NCBI GenBank assembly: GCA_938743325.2
Contig: OW568874.1
Coordinates: 682,001-746,000, forward strand
Length of the DNA stretch: 64,000 bases
Direction: 5' to 3'
Source: Pycnococcus provasolii
Lineage: Eukaryota; Chlorophyta; Pseudoscourfieldiophyceae; Pseudoscourfieldiales; Pycnococcaceae
Positions 20,729 through 29,415 of this stretch are shown piece after piece. The notes beneath the pieces are model-generated. The model saw nothing but the letters and a program-made list of their open reading frames with translations. It made no database searches and had not been told where the DNA came from. Both the position numbers and the translations under genes were made by a program. Position 1 is the first letter of the stretch. Each line of letters starts with the position of its first letter.

Positions 20729-21326
20729 ATGCTGTCGCGCAGTTCCGTGTCGTCCGCTCGCCGGCCTCTCGGTCTCGGTACAACACGGCCACGCACGTAC
20801 ACCTCAGGGGCGGTCCGCCTATCGCGACGCAGCCTGCCGCGATGCCGCGCGGAGATCGACATCGAGACGATCGCGGCGGGCGCGGCGGCGCTCGCGGGCG
20901 TGGCTGTGGGCGTCGGCGGAATGGTACGTCACACTCTCTCTTGTCTTTTTATTCCTTGCTTATTGTTTGGTTCTTCCATAAACAATTCGTGTCACTCGCT
21001 GCATGTGAATCTCACTCACTGAATCACTCTTCCTTGCAAAAAATACAATACAAACGAAACTACAGGTTTGGATGGAGACGCAGACAGACCGCAGCAACGA
21101 GCGCGAGAACGACCAGGCTTGCTTCGTGTGCGCGGGCACGGGTTCCATCGACTGCCGCTACTGCGAAGGCAATGGCGTGGTTCGTGTGGACCTCGGTAAC
21201 GGAACGGTGGAGGAGAGCACGTGCATATACTGTGACGGCCGTGGTTCCATCACGTGTACGAACTGCAACGGTTCTGGCTTGCAACCTCGTTTCTTGGACC
21301 GTCGCGAGTTCGTCGACGACGACTAG
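20729..21326 (+). CDS. Plastid DnaJ-type zinc-finger protein, BSD2-like (two exons)
   Basis: Exon 1 (20729-20923) and exon 2 (21066-21326) join in phase 0 to give 151 residues. The N-terminus is a Ser/Arg-rich transit peptide, followed by a hydrophobic helix (IAAGAAALAGVAVGVGG) that could anchor or be cleaved. Exon 2 carries four CXXCXGXG-type motifs (CFVCAGTG, CRYCEGNG, CIYCDGRG, CTNCNGSG), the zinc-binding centre of DnaJ without a J domain. BSD2 and its relatives are plastid chaperones for Rubisco or photosystem assembly. The hydrophobic helix would fit a thylakoid relative better than soluble BSD2, so the exact orthologue is open. The intron belongs to a repeated intron family. Confidence 0.85.
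20924..21065 (+). mobile_element. Introner-like intron in the BSD2-like gene
   Basis: This 142-nt GTACGT...ACAG intron shares most of its internal sequence with two introns of the LRR gene (48553-48685, 48752-48877). Shared blocks include TTATTCCTTG, GTTCTTCCATAA, a TCACTC..TG.ATGTGAA block, TCACTCTTCCTT and a 3' end of ATAC(G/A)AAC. The host genes are unrelated, so the intron body looks like a repeated element. Confidence 0.7.
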
Positions 21327-21495
21327 ATACATACAGTAGCGCAACGACGGTGACGATAGATGCTTCGTGCCTGTTAATCTATCCGAAACGAAGCCTATCT
21401 TACTTTCACTTTTACGTAAATAATCAACCTTGCCCATGCAAACCACAAGCACATAATCCCCCAGAAGAAACGGGTCCCGACCTACCACTAGGAGT

Positions 21496-21552
21496 GTTAG
21501 GGTTTCAGGGTTAGGGTTAGGGTTAGGGTTAGGGCTAGCTAGGGTAGGGTTA
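21496..21552. repeat. Interstitial TTAGGG tract before GCN1
   Basis: Four tandem TTAGGG units plus degenerate flanks lie about 130 bp upstream of the GCN1 start. Similar tracts precede other genes here, so this is more likely a promoter element or 5' leader than an old chromosome end. Confidence 0.7.
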
Positions 21553-21679
21553 TCATAGTCCACCTCAGCAGCCCCTCTCTCCCGCCCCTCTCCCCCGCCC
21601 CCCGCCTCCATTCTTCTCTCCTTCCGTGGCGGCGGACGCGAAGCAAACAACAAGGCCCGCCCGCACGACAACAAAAGCG

Positions 21680-24600
21680 ATGGCACCAGCGGCGTTCACG
21701 TCCGCTAGCGAGCTCGCGTCGGCGGTCGTTGCCGCGAAAGGCGCCGCATCCGCACCTCCGTTTTGCGCAGCAGGATCCCTGCTTCTCACAGCGCCGCCAG
21801 CCGACGTATCACTCGTGCTCGCCGCATGCGACAGAGCGCTCAAGCGATCAGCCACAGCAGCTGCGCCCGCAGTATCCGCACTGCTTGGCTCGTCTGAGGG
21901 AGTGAGGGACGACGCGCTCGTCGAAGGCGATACGCTCGAGAACATCGCGAACGCCGCGATCGCTCTGTGCAAACACAAGGAGGAAGCTTCACGAACGCTG
22001 GGCAGTCAACTCGTCGCGAGCATAGGACGGCTCGTGGCGAAAGGTCAGGTGTCGCGCGCAAAGCTTGCAGACGTCGCGTTGAGCAGCAAGCCAGGTGCGC
22101 CCGCGGAGCGGGCGGCGGTAGCAAACGTGCTCGGGGCATGGGCGGGGTGCGCGCCGGAGGCTTGTGCGCGCGTCGCGACGGCGTGCGCGGAAAGGTGGCC
22201 AAAGGAGGGCAGTGTCGACGCCAAGCTCGCCTTGATCCAGGCGGCGAGCGCGTGGCTTCGCGCCAATGCAGGTGACGCCCGCGCAGTGCCAGCGGCGCTT
22301 CTGGCTGTTGTCACGGACGCTCTGCTGGAAAAACCTGCCACCGGCGCACCCGCGGAGGCGATGCGAACGGCGTGCCTACGCTGCGCGGCGGCAGCGGCAG
22401 CGTGCGCCGATGCGGGCGACGAAGGCACAAAGGCTCTTGGCGCCGCTCTTGGCGACGCCGCACTTGCTGCGGCAACGAAACCTGCTCTGCGTGGGTCGGC
22501 TGCAACGGCGGCAGCCGCGGCGGTTCGGCTCGGCCAACAAAATGCTGCGTCGGCACTCGGTTTGCTGTCCGCGCACGTGGACAAGTTTGAGAACGACGAC
22601 GCTGCGGCGATGGCGATGCTCGCAGGATCAGTCCTTGTTGGCGCCGGCGGTGGATCAGCCGCCGAGGAGGCGTCGGCGGCATCTGCAGTACTCGCGCACG
22701 CACTACTTCGACGTGCAGGACGGTGTCGTCAGGCGGCTCACGCTGTCGCGATCCGATCGACGTACAGCGACGATGCCATCGGCGAGAAATTGGCGCGCTC
22801 CATCTTAGATGCTGCCGTGGCAGAACGTGCCGCGACAGCAGCCGCAGCCACCGTCGACGACGAGACGCAACGGCCACTCGATGCGTCACCCGCGTCGGTG
22901 GGCCGTGCGCTCTCTGCATGCGCCAGCGCACAGGACGTGCGCAGTCGTCTCTCCACCTCCCCGGCGGCAAAGGATTTGGTGGCTACCATTCTGCTTGCAG
23001 CGCACGATCCACGCATCCGCCACCGCAAGCGAGTTCACCGTGTCTGGCATCTTGCAGCCTGGCTGTGGCTGCGAGACACCGCCGTCGCGAGCGGCGGCGC
23101 CGGCGGCGCCTCCACACTGGCAGATGCACTGACGGCAGCGCTCACGCACGACGTGGAAGGCGATGCGGAATCGCAGCAGGAGGCTAGCATGCCTCATGCC
23201 ATCGGTGCCGCGGCGAGGTGGCTGGGTGTCGCGTTCATCGATGCCGCGGCTGAGAGCCTAGGCCGTCACATCACAGATCTAGAGGAGACTCATGATGCGC
23301 TCACGGATGTGCAATTACTCATCTGGCGAACACCGGAGGGTGTCGTGGCGCGCGATCTGGCGAGCGAAATCTCGCTGGAAAATGGTGGGATGTCTGCACC
23401 CGCCCCCGCCCCCGCAGCCGTAGCCCCCGCGCGTGCAGCAGTAGCAGCGACGTCCGCGAAGAAGGGAAAGGGGCCGCCAGCGAAAGAAAAAGCGAAGGAC
23501 CCGCGGCAAGCTGCACTGGAGGCGCAGCTTGCCGAGGAAAGCGAAGTGCGCGCATCTGTGGAGCGACTTCGACGACGGCTTGGCCTGGCTCTGGCGTGTG
23601 TTGGCACGCTGGCAGAAGCGGCACCTCGGCACTTTCACGACAATCACATAAACTTGCTCGGAGCTGCGCCGACACGCCTGCTTGCCAGCGAGATTGTGGG
23701 AGGAGTCGCGGCAATGCCGTGCATTGCACGGCTCGCGATGTGCTGCGACACGATGGTAAGTGGATCAGGCTCTGGCGGCGCGCAGTCGCTCGCTCGTGCC
23801 ATGCGACATGCCGCGCTCGTGCGTTCGTCGAACAAGGCGGCGGCAGCATCGGAGGAGGGCGTGGTTGCCCTGCAACGAGGCTTGGCAGCCCTTGCGGCGG
23901 TTGCCGCGAGACCTTCAGGTCTGCCACCGCCGACGTTTCTCTTTTTCTTCCCGCTTATCGAGTGCGCAATGCTGCCGTCAAGCACGTCGACAGACGTGCA
24001 CGGCGACGTGCGCGTGGAGGAACTTCCACGCACCGCACTGCGAATCTTTGCACGCGCGTGCCCTCGAGGGTCTTCCATGGATCTTCAAAGGCTTGAGGAG
24101 CAGGCATCCTCCATCCCATCCGCCCTTTACCAGCGAGCACTCGCAGCTTTCGTGGGTGCGGTTGCTTCCCTTCCCGAAGAGGAGCAGGCGCGCATTGATG
24201 CTGCGCTTGACATCCTCTTTGCCCACCTCGACGACCAATGCGACAATGGCGAGATACCGGAAATCCTGCGCCACGCCCTCGATGCTCTGGCTCACCCATC
24301 CGCGCGCGTTCGCGCATCCATAGCGCGTGCGCTGGACAGTGCACCGTTCATGCCACCATTGTCCCCGGAGCATGCGGCAGCAGTGTGGGTCACTCGCCAC
24401 GACGAGACGAATGAGCCTTGCGCTGCCGCCGCCGCATGGCTCTGGGATCGCCTCTACGTCGACGCCGACGCCGACGTGGCGCTTGCAATTCTTCGCGGAG
24501 CGTTTCCCACCGCGTCATCCTCGGATGTGCGTGCCGCTGCCGCTTCGTCGATAGTTGCCGCCTCGGAGGCGAGCGAGGATCCCGCTATCGGGGCGACGAT

Positions 24601-27600
24601 CCTCAAGGAGAGCTTTCAAGTCTACGCTGGAGGCACGGCGCCGCTACCAACGCGATCTTTCGTCGCGCGTCTTCTCGCAACCTTGGCTGGTTCGAACGAT
24701 GCGCTTGCACCACGTGACGCGCCACTTCTCCTCACCTTTCTCCTTTCGAAGGGCCTGCTTGACGAAGACGACGGCGTTTACTCGCTCATGGTGGAAGCTG
24801 GAACTAACCTTGTCGGAGTCCACGGCCAGGTGCATCTCGCAGCGTTCTTTGCGATGTGCGAGGGTCACATGGAACGCGACAGCGGCACGAGCGACGTCAC
24901 TTCGTTCGACCGATTCAAGGAGGGCGTGGTGCTACTGCTGGCTGGCCTCGGCAAGCACCTGTCACCGAGCGTGCCCGAGGAGAAAGAGAAGATGCTACGC
25001 ATTGTGACAAGGCTGATCAAGACGCTGTCAACTCCATCGGAGAGTGTGCAAGTTTCCGCGGCGAATGCTCTCGCCCTTCTCATCAAAGGCCTCAAGGATG
25101 ACACAGCGTATACGACGGAGCTTAAGGACGAGCTTCTGAACACGTTGCTCACTGATCCGAACTTCCCACCGCGCGTTGGCGCAGCCTTTGGACTCGCGGG
25201 CATCGTAAAAGGCCTCGGCGTGAGCAGCATGAAGACACTTGGAATTCTTGACGCGCTCAAGGGGGCGGCGGAAAGCAAAAAGGAGGCGAATCGCCGCGAG
25301 GGGGCTATGCTTGCCTTTGGGTGCCTTAGCCGATCTCTTGGCCGACTTTTTGAGCCCTACGTCGCGCAGGTGATGCCGTACCTGCTGACGAACATGGGAG
25401 ACGGCAGCTTGTACGTACGAGAGGCCACGGAGGTTGCGTCGCAGCGTGTGATGGGCCAGCTCAGCGCGCAGGGCGTGAAGACGGTGATGCCGATCCTCAC
25501 GCGAGGTCTCGACGAAACGGCATGGCGATCGAAGCAGAGCGCCGCGCAGCTGCTGGGCTCCATGGCGCACTGCGCGCCGAAGCAGCTTGGCACGGCCCTC
25601 CCCACGGTCGTACCGCAGTTGTCAGGTGCTCTCACAGACAGCCACCCGAAGGTTCGAACGGCGGCGGGTGAAGCACTCGAGCACGTTGCATCCGTGGTGA
25701 AGAATCCGGAGGTGCGTGAGCTTACGCCTCGGCTGCTGCAGGCACTCGCTTCGCCGACGGAGCACACGCTACCATGCCTCCAGATTCTGCTAAAGACAGT
25801 GTTCGTCAACGCGGTTGATGCGCCGAGCCTATCTCTGCTGGTGCCCGTCATTCTTCGTGGTCTGCATGACCGCAAGACGGAAATCAAGAAGCGCGCGGCC
25901 AAAATTTCGGGAAATATGTGCGCGCTCGTTGCAGATCCAATGGACCTTGTTCCACACACGCACCGGTTGGTGCCAGAGCTTCAGCGCAGCTTGACCGATC
26001 CAAGCCCGGAGGTGCGCGCGGTGAGCGCGCGCGCTGTTGCAAGTCTGCTGCGTGGCCTGAGGCGCGGCATCAAACGCGATGCTGATGGTAACATCATTTC
26101 GGACCCTCTCGAAGCAACGCCGCTGAAGGACATTGTTTCGTGGATGACCTCGACGATGCGCAATACTCGCACCGAGTCTGTGGAGCGCATGGGAGGTGCG
26201 CTGGGTCTTGCAGAGGCTCTGGCAGCACTGCAGGATGCGGACAAGCTTGACGAATTGCTGAACGAGATTGCAGATGAGATCGGCGAAAAGCCGCTTACCG
26301 AGACACGCGAGGGACATCTTCACTTCCTGAGGTACGCGAGCGGACCGTTGCATGACATCCTCGAGCCGCGCTTGCCATTGGTACTTCCTGTGGTGCTTCG
26401 CGGCCTTGCGGACGAAATGCAAAGCGTGCGACAGGTGGCGCTCGATGCGGGTAAGGTTTTGGTGGAGGCATACGCGTCAACGGCGACGGATAAGGTTCTT
26501 CCCGCAATCGAGGAGGGAATTATCGCGGACAATTGGCGTATCAGACAGTCGAGCGTTGAGCTGCTTGGCAGCCTTCTGTTCAAGATGGCTGGTACAAGCG
26601 GGCGCTTTCAGACGAACGAGGACTCGGACGACGAGGGAATTTCCAACGCTTCACAGGAGGAAATGCTCATGCAGAACCTTGGCAAGGCGAAGCGCGATCG
26701 ACTGCTTGCACGTGTGTATCTGTGCCGCACGGATGTGGCATTCCAAGTTCGCGGCAGCAGCCTGCACGTGTGGAAGCAGGTGGTGGCAAACACGCCGCGC
26801 ACCTTGCGCAATATCATGGGGGAGCTTGTTCGGCAGATGATCGAAGCTCTGTCTCGTGGCGAGGATTCGGATGCGGCGCAGAGTGCACTCGAATCTCTCG
26901 GAGATCTCTGTCGCAAGCTGCCAGAGCGCACGCTCCCCAAGGCGGTGCCTGGGCTAGTTAATGCGGCAGTCAGCCAGGCTGGCGACGCCTCAATGAGGCG
27001 TGGCGCCTGCCTTGGTCTCGCGGAGCTCGCGGAGAGTACTCCCGAAGAGCAGCTCGAGGAGGTGGCGGCGGACATTCAAGCATCGATTCAGAAAGCTTTG
27101 TGCGACGCAGACGATGGTGTTCGCAGTGCCGCTGGTGGCGCGTTTGCAGCACTTGCCAAGCGGGATCTTGTCGGCGACGGGATGCCTGGAGCTAATGGTG
27201 CGGAGACGGAGGAGGTTCACGTCACGCTGCTCGCGCAGATTGATGCCGGTTCTGAGGGGGCACTTGACGGCCTGTGCGAGGTCCTGCGCGCGCGTCCGGA
27301 GTTGCTCGAGGACGTTGTACCTCTGCTGATGGAGGACCCGCTGAGCGTAACGCGTTGCAGCGCACTTGCGGGTGTGGCGAAGGCGCTAGCAGGAAGCGAC
27401 GCGATCGAGGACAGCGTAACGGAATCACTCGGACCCTTACTAGTTGCTGCCGCAGCGGGAGCGCAAGGAGCTATGGCGGAAGACCCTGGAGACAGGGAGA
27501 TTGCCGCCGCGGCACTGTCTGCGGCGGAGGCGATGTGCCAGGCGGTGAGCGTGCATGGCGTGTACGAGCTCGTTTGTGCGATTCGCGGACATTTAAGCAT

Positions 27601-29314
27601 CGACGCGGCGGCGGGGCACAATGCCAATATCGGAGCTTGCCTCCTCGTGGCGAGGCTATGCGAAGCGGAGAAGGCGAAGCCGGCACTCGATTTGGCCACA
27701 TACGCCGACGACCTGCTCGAGTCGTGCCTGCCTTTGCTTGGCGCGGATGGTGAAAAGGTCAACTCTGGCGAAGCTCGCCCGTGCTCTCAATCCGCACTAG
27801 CAGCTGCTGGGAGTGTGGTGGCTATCGTCCCAAAGGATTCTCTCCCAGGGTTGGTCACGGTGCTGCGCGACGGCCTCCGATCGGCTGTCGAGCTTGCGAA
27901 GCGGCGTCGTGCCCCGGAGGGACACATTCCTGGGCTTGCTCGTACCAAGACAATCGTGCCGCTTCAGCCTGTGTACCTAGCCGGACTTCTGCAGGGATCT
28001 GGCCACGACGTGAAGGCGGAGGCTGCCGACGCTCTCGCGGAGATGGTTTCCATTGCCGCACCTGAGGCTCTCGCGGCTTCCGCGGTACCACTCGCGGGCC
28101 CACTAATTCGTGTTTCCGGCGAAAGAATGCCCGGCAATGCCAAGGCGAGCATTGTCGGAGCACTTGGCATGCTCGTCGTGCACGCGGGTGCGGCGCTGCG
28201 CGCCTTCGTGCCTCAGCTGCAGGCAACTTTCACAAAGTGCCTGAAAGATTCGTCGCCAGCCGTGCGAAGTGCGGCGTCGTCGCCGCTTGGGCGTGTTGCA
28301 GCATTTGCACCAAGGGTTGACCCGCTTTGCTCAGACCTCTCGGGAGGCGCCGCAGACATTCCGGGCGCGCTGAGTTTGGGTCAGCGCGCGAGCCACTTCG
28401 TTGCTCTTGCGGGAGTGCTGTACCACGGCTGCTCCAAGCTTAGCGAGGCGGCGCGCACCAAGGCACTGCTGGCAACGGTTGAGGTGTTGAACGACCCGCC
28501 CGTTGACTCCGACGCAACGGGCGGTGAGGACGAGATTGACGAGGATCCGGCGGAGGCTATGATTCGCTCAGCAGCCGGCGCGCTTGGTGCGTGGATTAAG
28601 GCTGCGTCGCCTGAAGAACGAGCGGAGCACGCGCCGCTCGAGCGCATTCACACGATCCTTCGCGATGCGGGATCGAGCCCACACGTGCGCCGCGCAGCGG
28701 CACTGGCTGCGGCATCTGCTGTGGTGCTTGGTGGGCTGGAGGCTGCGAGTGGCTCGTTTGCCGGCGGCAACGTCGATCTCGGCGCAAAGAAGGCGTGCGA
28801 CTGTGCCGTGCAGTGCCTCAAGGATGCCTCTGACCCAGTCGTGGCGAAGGCTGGCGCATGCCTTGCGGCTGCCGCGTTAACGAGTGCCGCTGGCTCCGGC
28901 GCGTTTGGCAGAGAGGCTACCTTTTCAGCTCCTGTGCTTGAGCGGCTGGCAAAGTGTTTGAAGGAGGATCGCTTGTCCGCGGCGCTTCTAATTCTCGTAT
29001 CACGCGTGTCACGTGCGGAGGGAGGCGCTGGTGCGGCGTCCTTAGGCGCGAGAACTTTTGTTCCGCTCTGCGTCACTCACGTGAATGACGCGTCTGCAGT
29101 TGTACGAAATTCCGCGGAGTGTGCCGTTGCAGGCTTGCTCAGGCTTGGTGATGGCGATGGAGTCGTGAATGATTATCTGAAGACGGGCGATCCGCCTGCG
29201 GCGGTCAAGAAGCTGCTTTCGGACAACGCGGTGCGCACTCGCCTCACGGCGGCGCGAGAGGGCGGCCTTCTTGGCGGTGATCCGCTCGCGCCTGATTTCG
29301 CTGATCCTAGATGA
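21680..29314 (+). CDS. GCN1: GCN1, HEAT-repeat activator of the GCN2 eIF2-alpha kinase
   Basis: GCN1 binds ribosomes, particularly collided ones, and passes uncharged-tRNA or stalling signals to GCN2. The reading frame encodes about 2,544 residues of HEAT/armadillo repeats in one exon. Typical repeat blocks are frequent from the middle on, e.g. PRVGAAFGLAGIVKGLG, DNWRIRQSSVELLGSLL and MRRGACLGLAELAES. The central part matches the eEF3-like region (LIKTLSTPSESVQVSAANAL) and the following block the RWD-binding region that contacts GCN2. Start ATG 21680 was chosen over the in-frame GTG at 21626. An Ala/Pro/Lys-rich linker occurs at 23395-23510. The length is close to plant and yeast GCN1. The gene is convergent with the kinesin 100 bp downstream. 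Confidence 0.95.
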   Translation: MAPAAFTSASELASAVVAAKGAASAPPFCAAGSLLLTAPPADVSLVLAACDRALKRSATAAAPAVSALLGSSEGVRDDALVEGDTLENIANAAIALCKHKEEASRTLGSQLVASIGRLVAKGQVSRAKLADVALSSKPGAPAERAAVANVLGAWAGCAPEACARVATACAERWPKEGSVDAKLALIQAASAWLRANAGDARAVPAALLAVVTDALLEKPATGAPAEAMRTACLRCAAAAAACADAGDEGTKALGAALGDAALAAATKPALRGSAATAAAAAVRLGQQNAASALGLLSAHVDKFENDDAAAMAMLAGSVLVGAGGGSAAEEASAASAVLAHALLRRAGRCRQAAHAVAIRSTYSDDAIGEKLARSILDAAVAERAATAAAATVDDETQRPLDASPASVGRALSACASAQDVRSRLSTSPAAKDLVATILLAAHDPRIRHRKRVHRVWHLAAWLWLRDTAVASGGAGGASTLADALTAALTHDVEGDAESQQEASMPHAIGAAARWLGVAFIDAAAESLGRHITDLEETHDALTDVQLLIWRTPEGVVARDLASEISLENGGMSAPAPAPAAVAPARAAVAATSAKKGKGPPAKEKAKDPRQAALEAQLAEESEVRASVERLRRRLGLALACVGTLAEAAPRHFHDNHINLLGAAPTRLLASEIVGGVAAMPCIARLAMCCDTMVSGSGSGGAQSLARAMRHAALVRSSNKAAAASEEGVVALQRGLAALAAVAARPSGLPPPTFLFFFPLIECAMLPSSTSTDVHGDVRVEELPRTALRIFARACPRGSSMDLQRLEEQASSIPSALYQRALAAFVGAVASLPEEEQARIDAALDILFAHLDDQCDNGEIPEILRHALDALAHPSARVRASIARALDSAPFMPPLSPEHAAAVWVTRHDETNEPCAAAAAWLWDRLYVDADADVALAILRGAFPTASSSDVRAAAASSIVAASEASEDPAIGATILKESFQVYAGGTAPLPTRSFVARLLATLAGSNDALAPRDAPLLLTFLLSKGLLDEDDGVYSLMVEAGTNLVGVHGQVHLAAFFAMCEGHMERDSGTSDVTSFDRFKEGVVLLLAGLGKHLSPSVPEEKEKMLRIVTRLIKTLSTPSESVQVSAANALALLIKGLKDDTAYTTELKDELLNTLLTDPNFPPRVGAAFGLAGIVKGLGVSSMKTLGILDALKGAAESKKEANRREGAMLAFGCLSRSLGRLFEPYVAQVMPYLLTNMGDGSLYVREATEVASQRVMGQLSAQGVKTVMPILTRGLDETAWRSKQSAAQLLGSMAHCAPKQLGTALPTVVPQLSGALTDSHPKVRTAAGEALEHVASVVKNPEVRELTPRLLQALASPTEHTLPCLQILLKTVFVNAVDAPSLSLLVPVILRGLHDRKTEIKKRAAKISGNMCALVADPMDLVPHTHRLVPELQRSLTDPSPEVRAVSARAVASLLRGLRRGIKRDADGNIISDPLEATPLKDIVSWMTSTMRNTRTESVERMGGALGLAEALAALQDADKLDELLNEIADEIGEKPLTETREGHLHFLRYASGPLHDILEPRLPLVLPVVLRGLADEMQSVRQVALDAGKVLVEAYASTATDKVLPAIEEGIIADNWRIRQSSVELLGSLLFKMAGTSGRFQTNEDSDDEGISNASQEEMLMQNLGKAKRDRLLARVYLCRTDVAFQVRGSSLHVWKQVVANTPRTLRNIMGELVRQMIEALSRGEDSDAAQSALESLGDLCRKLPERTLPKAVPGLVNAAVSQAGDASMRRGACLGLAELAESTPEEQLEEVAADIQASIQKALCDADDGVRSAAGGAFAALAKRDLVGDGMPGANGAETEEVHVTLLAQIDAGSEGALDGLCEVLRARPELLEDVVPLLMEDPLSVTRCSALAGVAKALAGSDAIEDSVTESLGPLLVAAAAGAQGAMAEDPGDREIAAAALSAAEAMCQAVSVHGVYELVCAIRGHLSIDAAAGHNANIGACLLVARLCEAEKAKPALDLATYADDLLESCLPLLGADGEKVNSGEARPCSQSALAAAGSVVAIVPKDSLPGLVTVLRDGLRSAVELAKRRRAPEGHIPGLARTKTIVPLQPVYLAGLLQGSGHDVKAEAADALAEMVSIAAPEALAASAVPLAGPLIRVSGERMPGNAKASIVGALGMLVVHAGAALRAFVPQLQATFTKCLKDSSPAVRSAASSPLGRVAAFAPRVDPLCSDLSGGAADIPGALSLGQRASHFVALAGVLYHGCSKLSEAARTKALLATVEVLNDPPVDSDATGGEDEIDEDPAEAMIRSAAGALGAWIKAASPEERAEHAPLERIHTILRDAGSSPHVRRAAALAAASAVVLGGLEAASGSFAGGNVDLGAKKACDCAVQCLKDASDPVVAKAGACLAAAALTSAAGSGAFGREATFSAPVLERLAKCLKEDRLSAALLILVSRVSRAEGGAGAASLGARTFVPLCVTHVNDASAVVRNSAECAVAGLLRLGDGDGVVNDYLKTGDPPAAVKKLLSDNAVRTRLTAAREGGLLGGDPLAPDFADPR

Positions 29315-29415
29315 TATCGAAAGATGAAAGAAAAGTATGAATAAATAGATTTAACATTAAAAAGTAAGAGAAGTTTTCAAAATTTGCGTCAAAAAATAAA
29401 CATGTTCCAAGCAGC

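Noticed and set aside
21496-21552. True chromosome end at the TTAGGG tract
   Set aside because: Unique genes continue on both sides and the tract is only four units.
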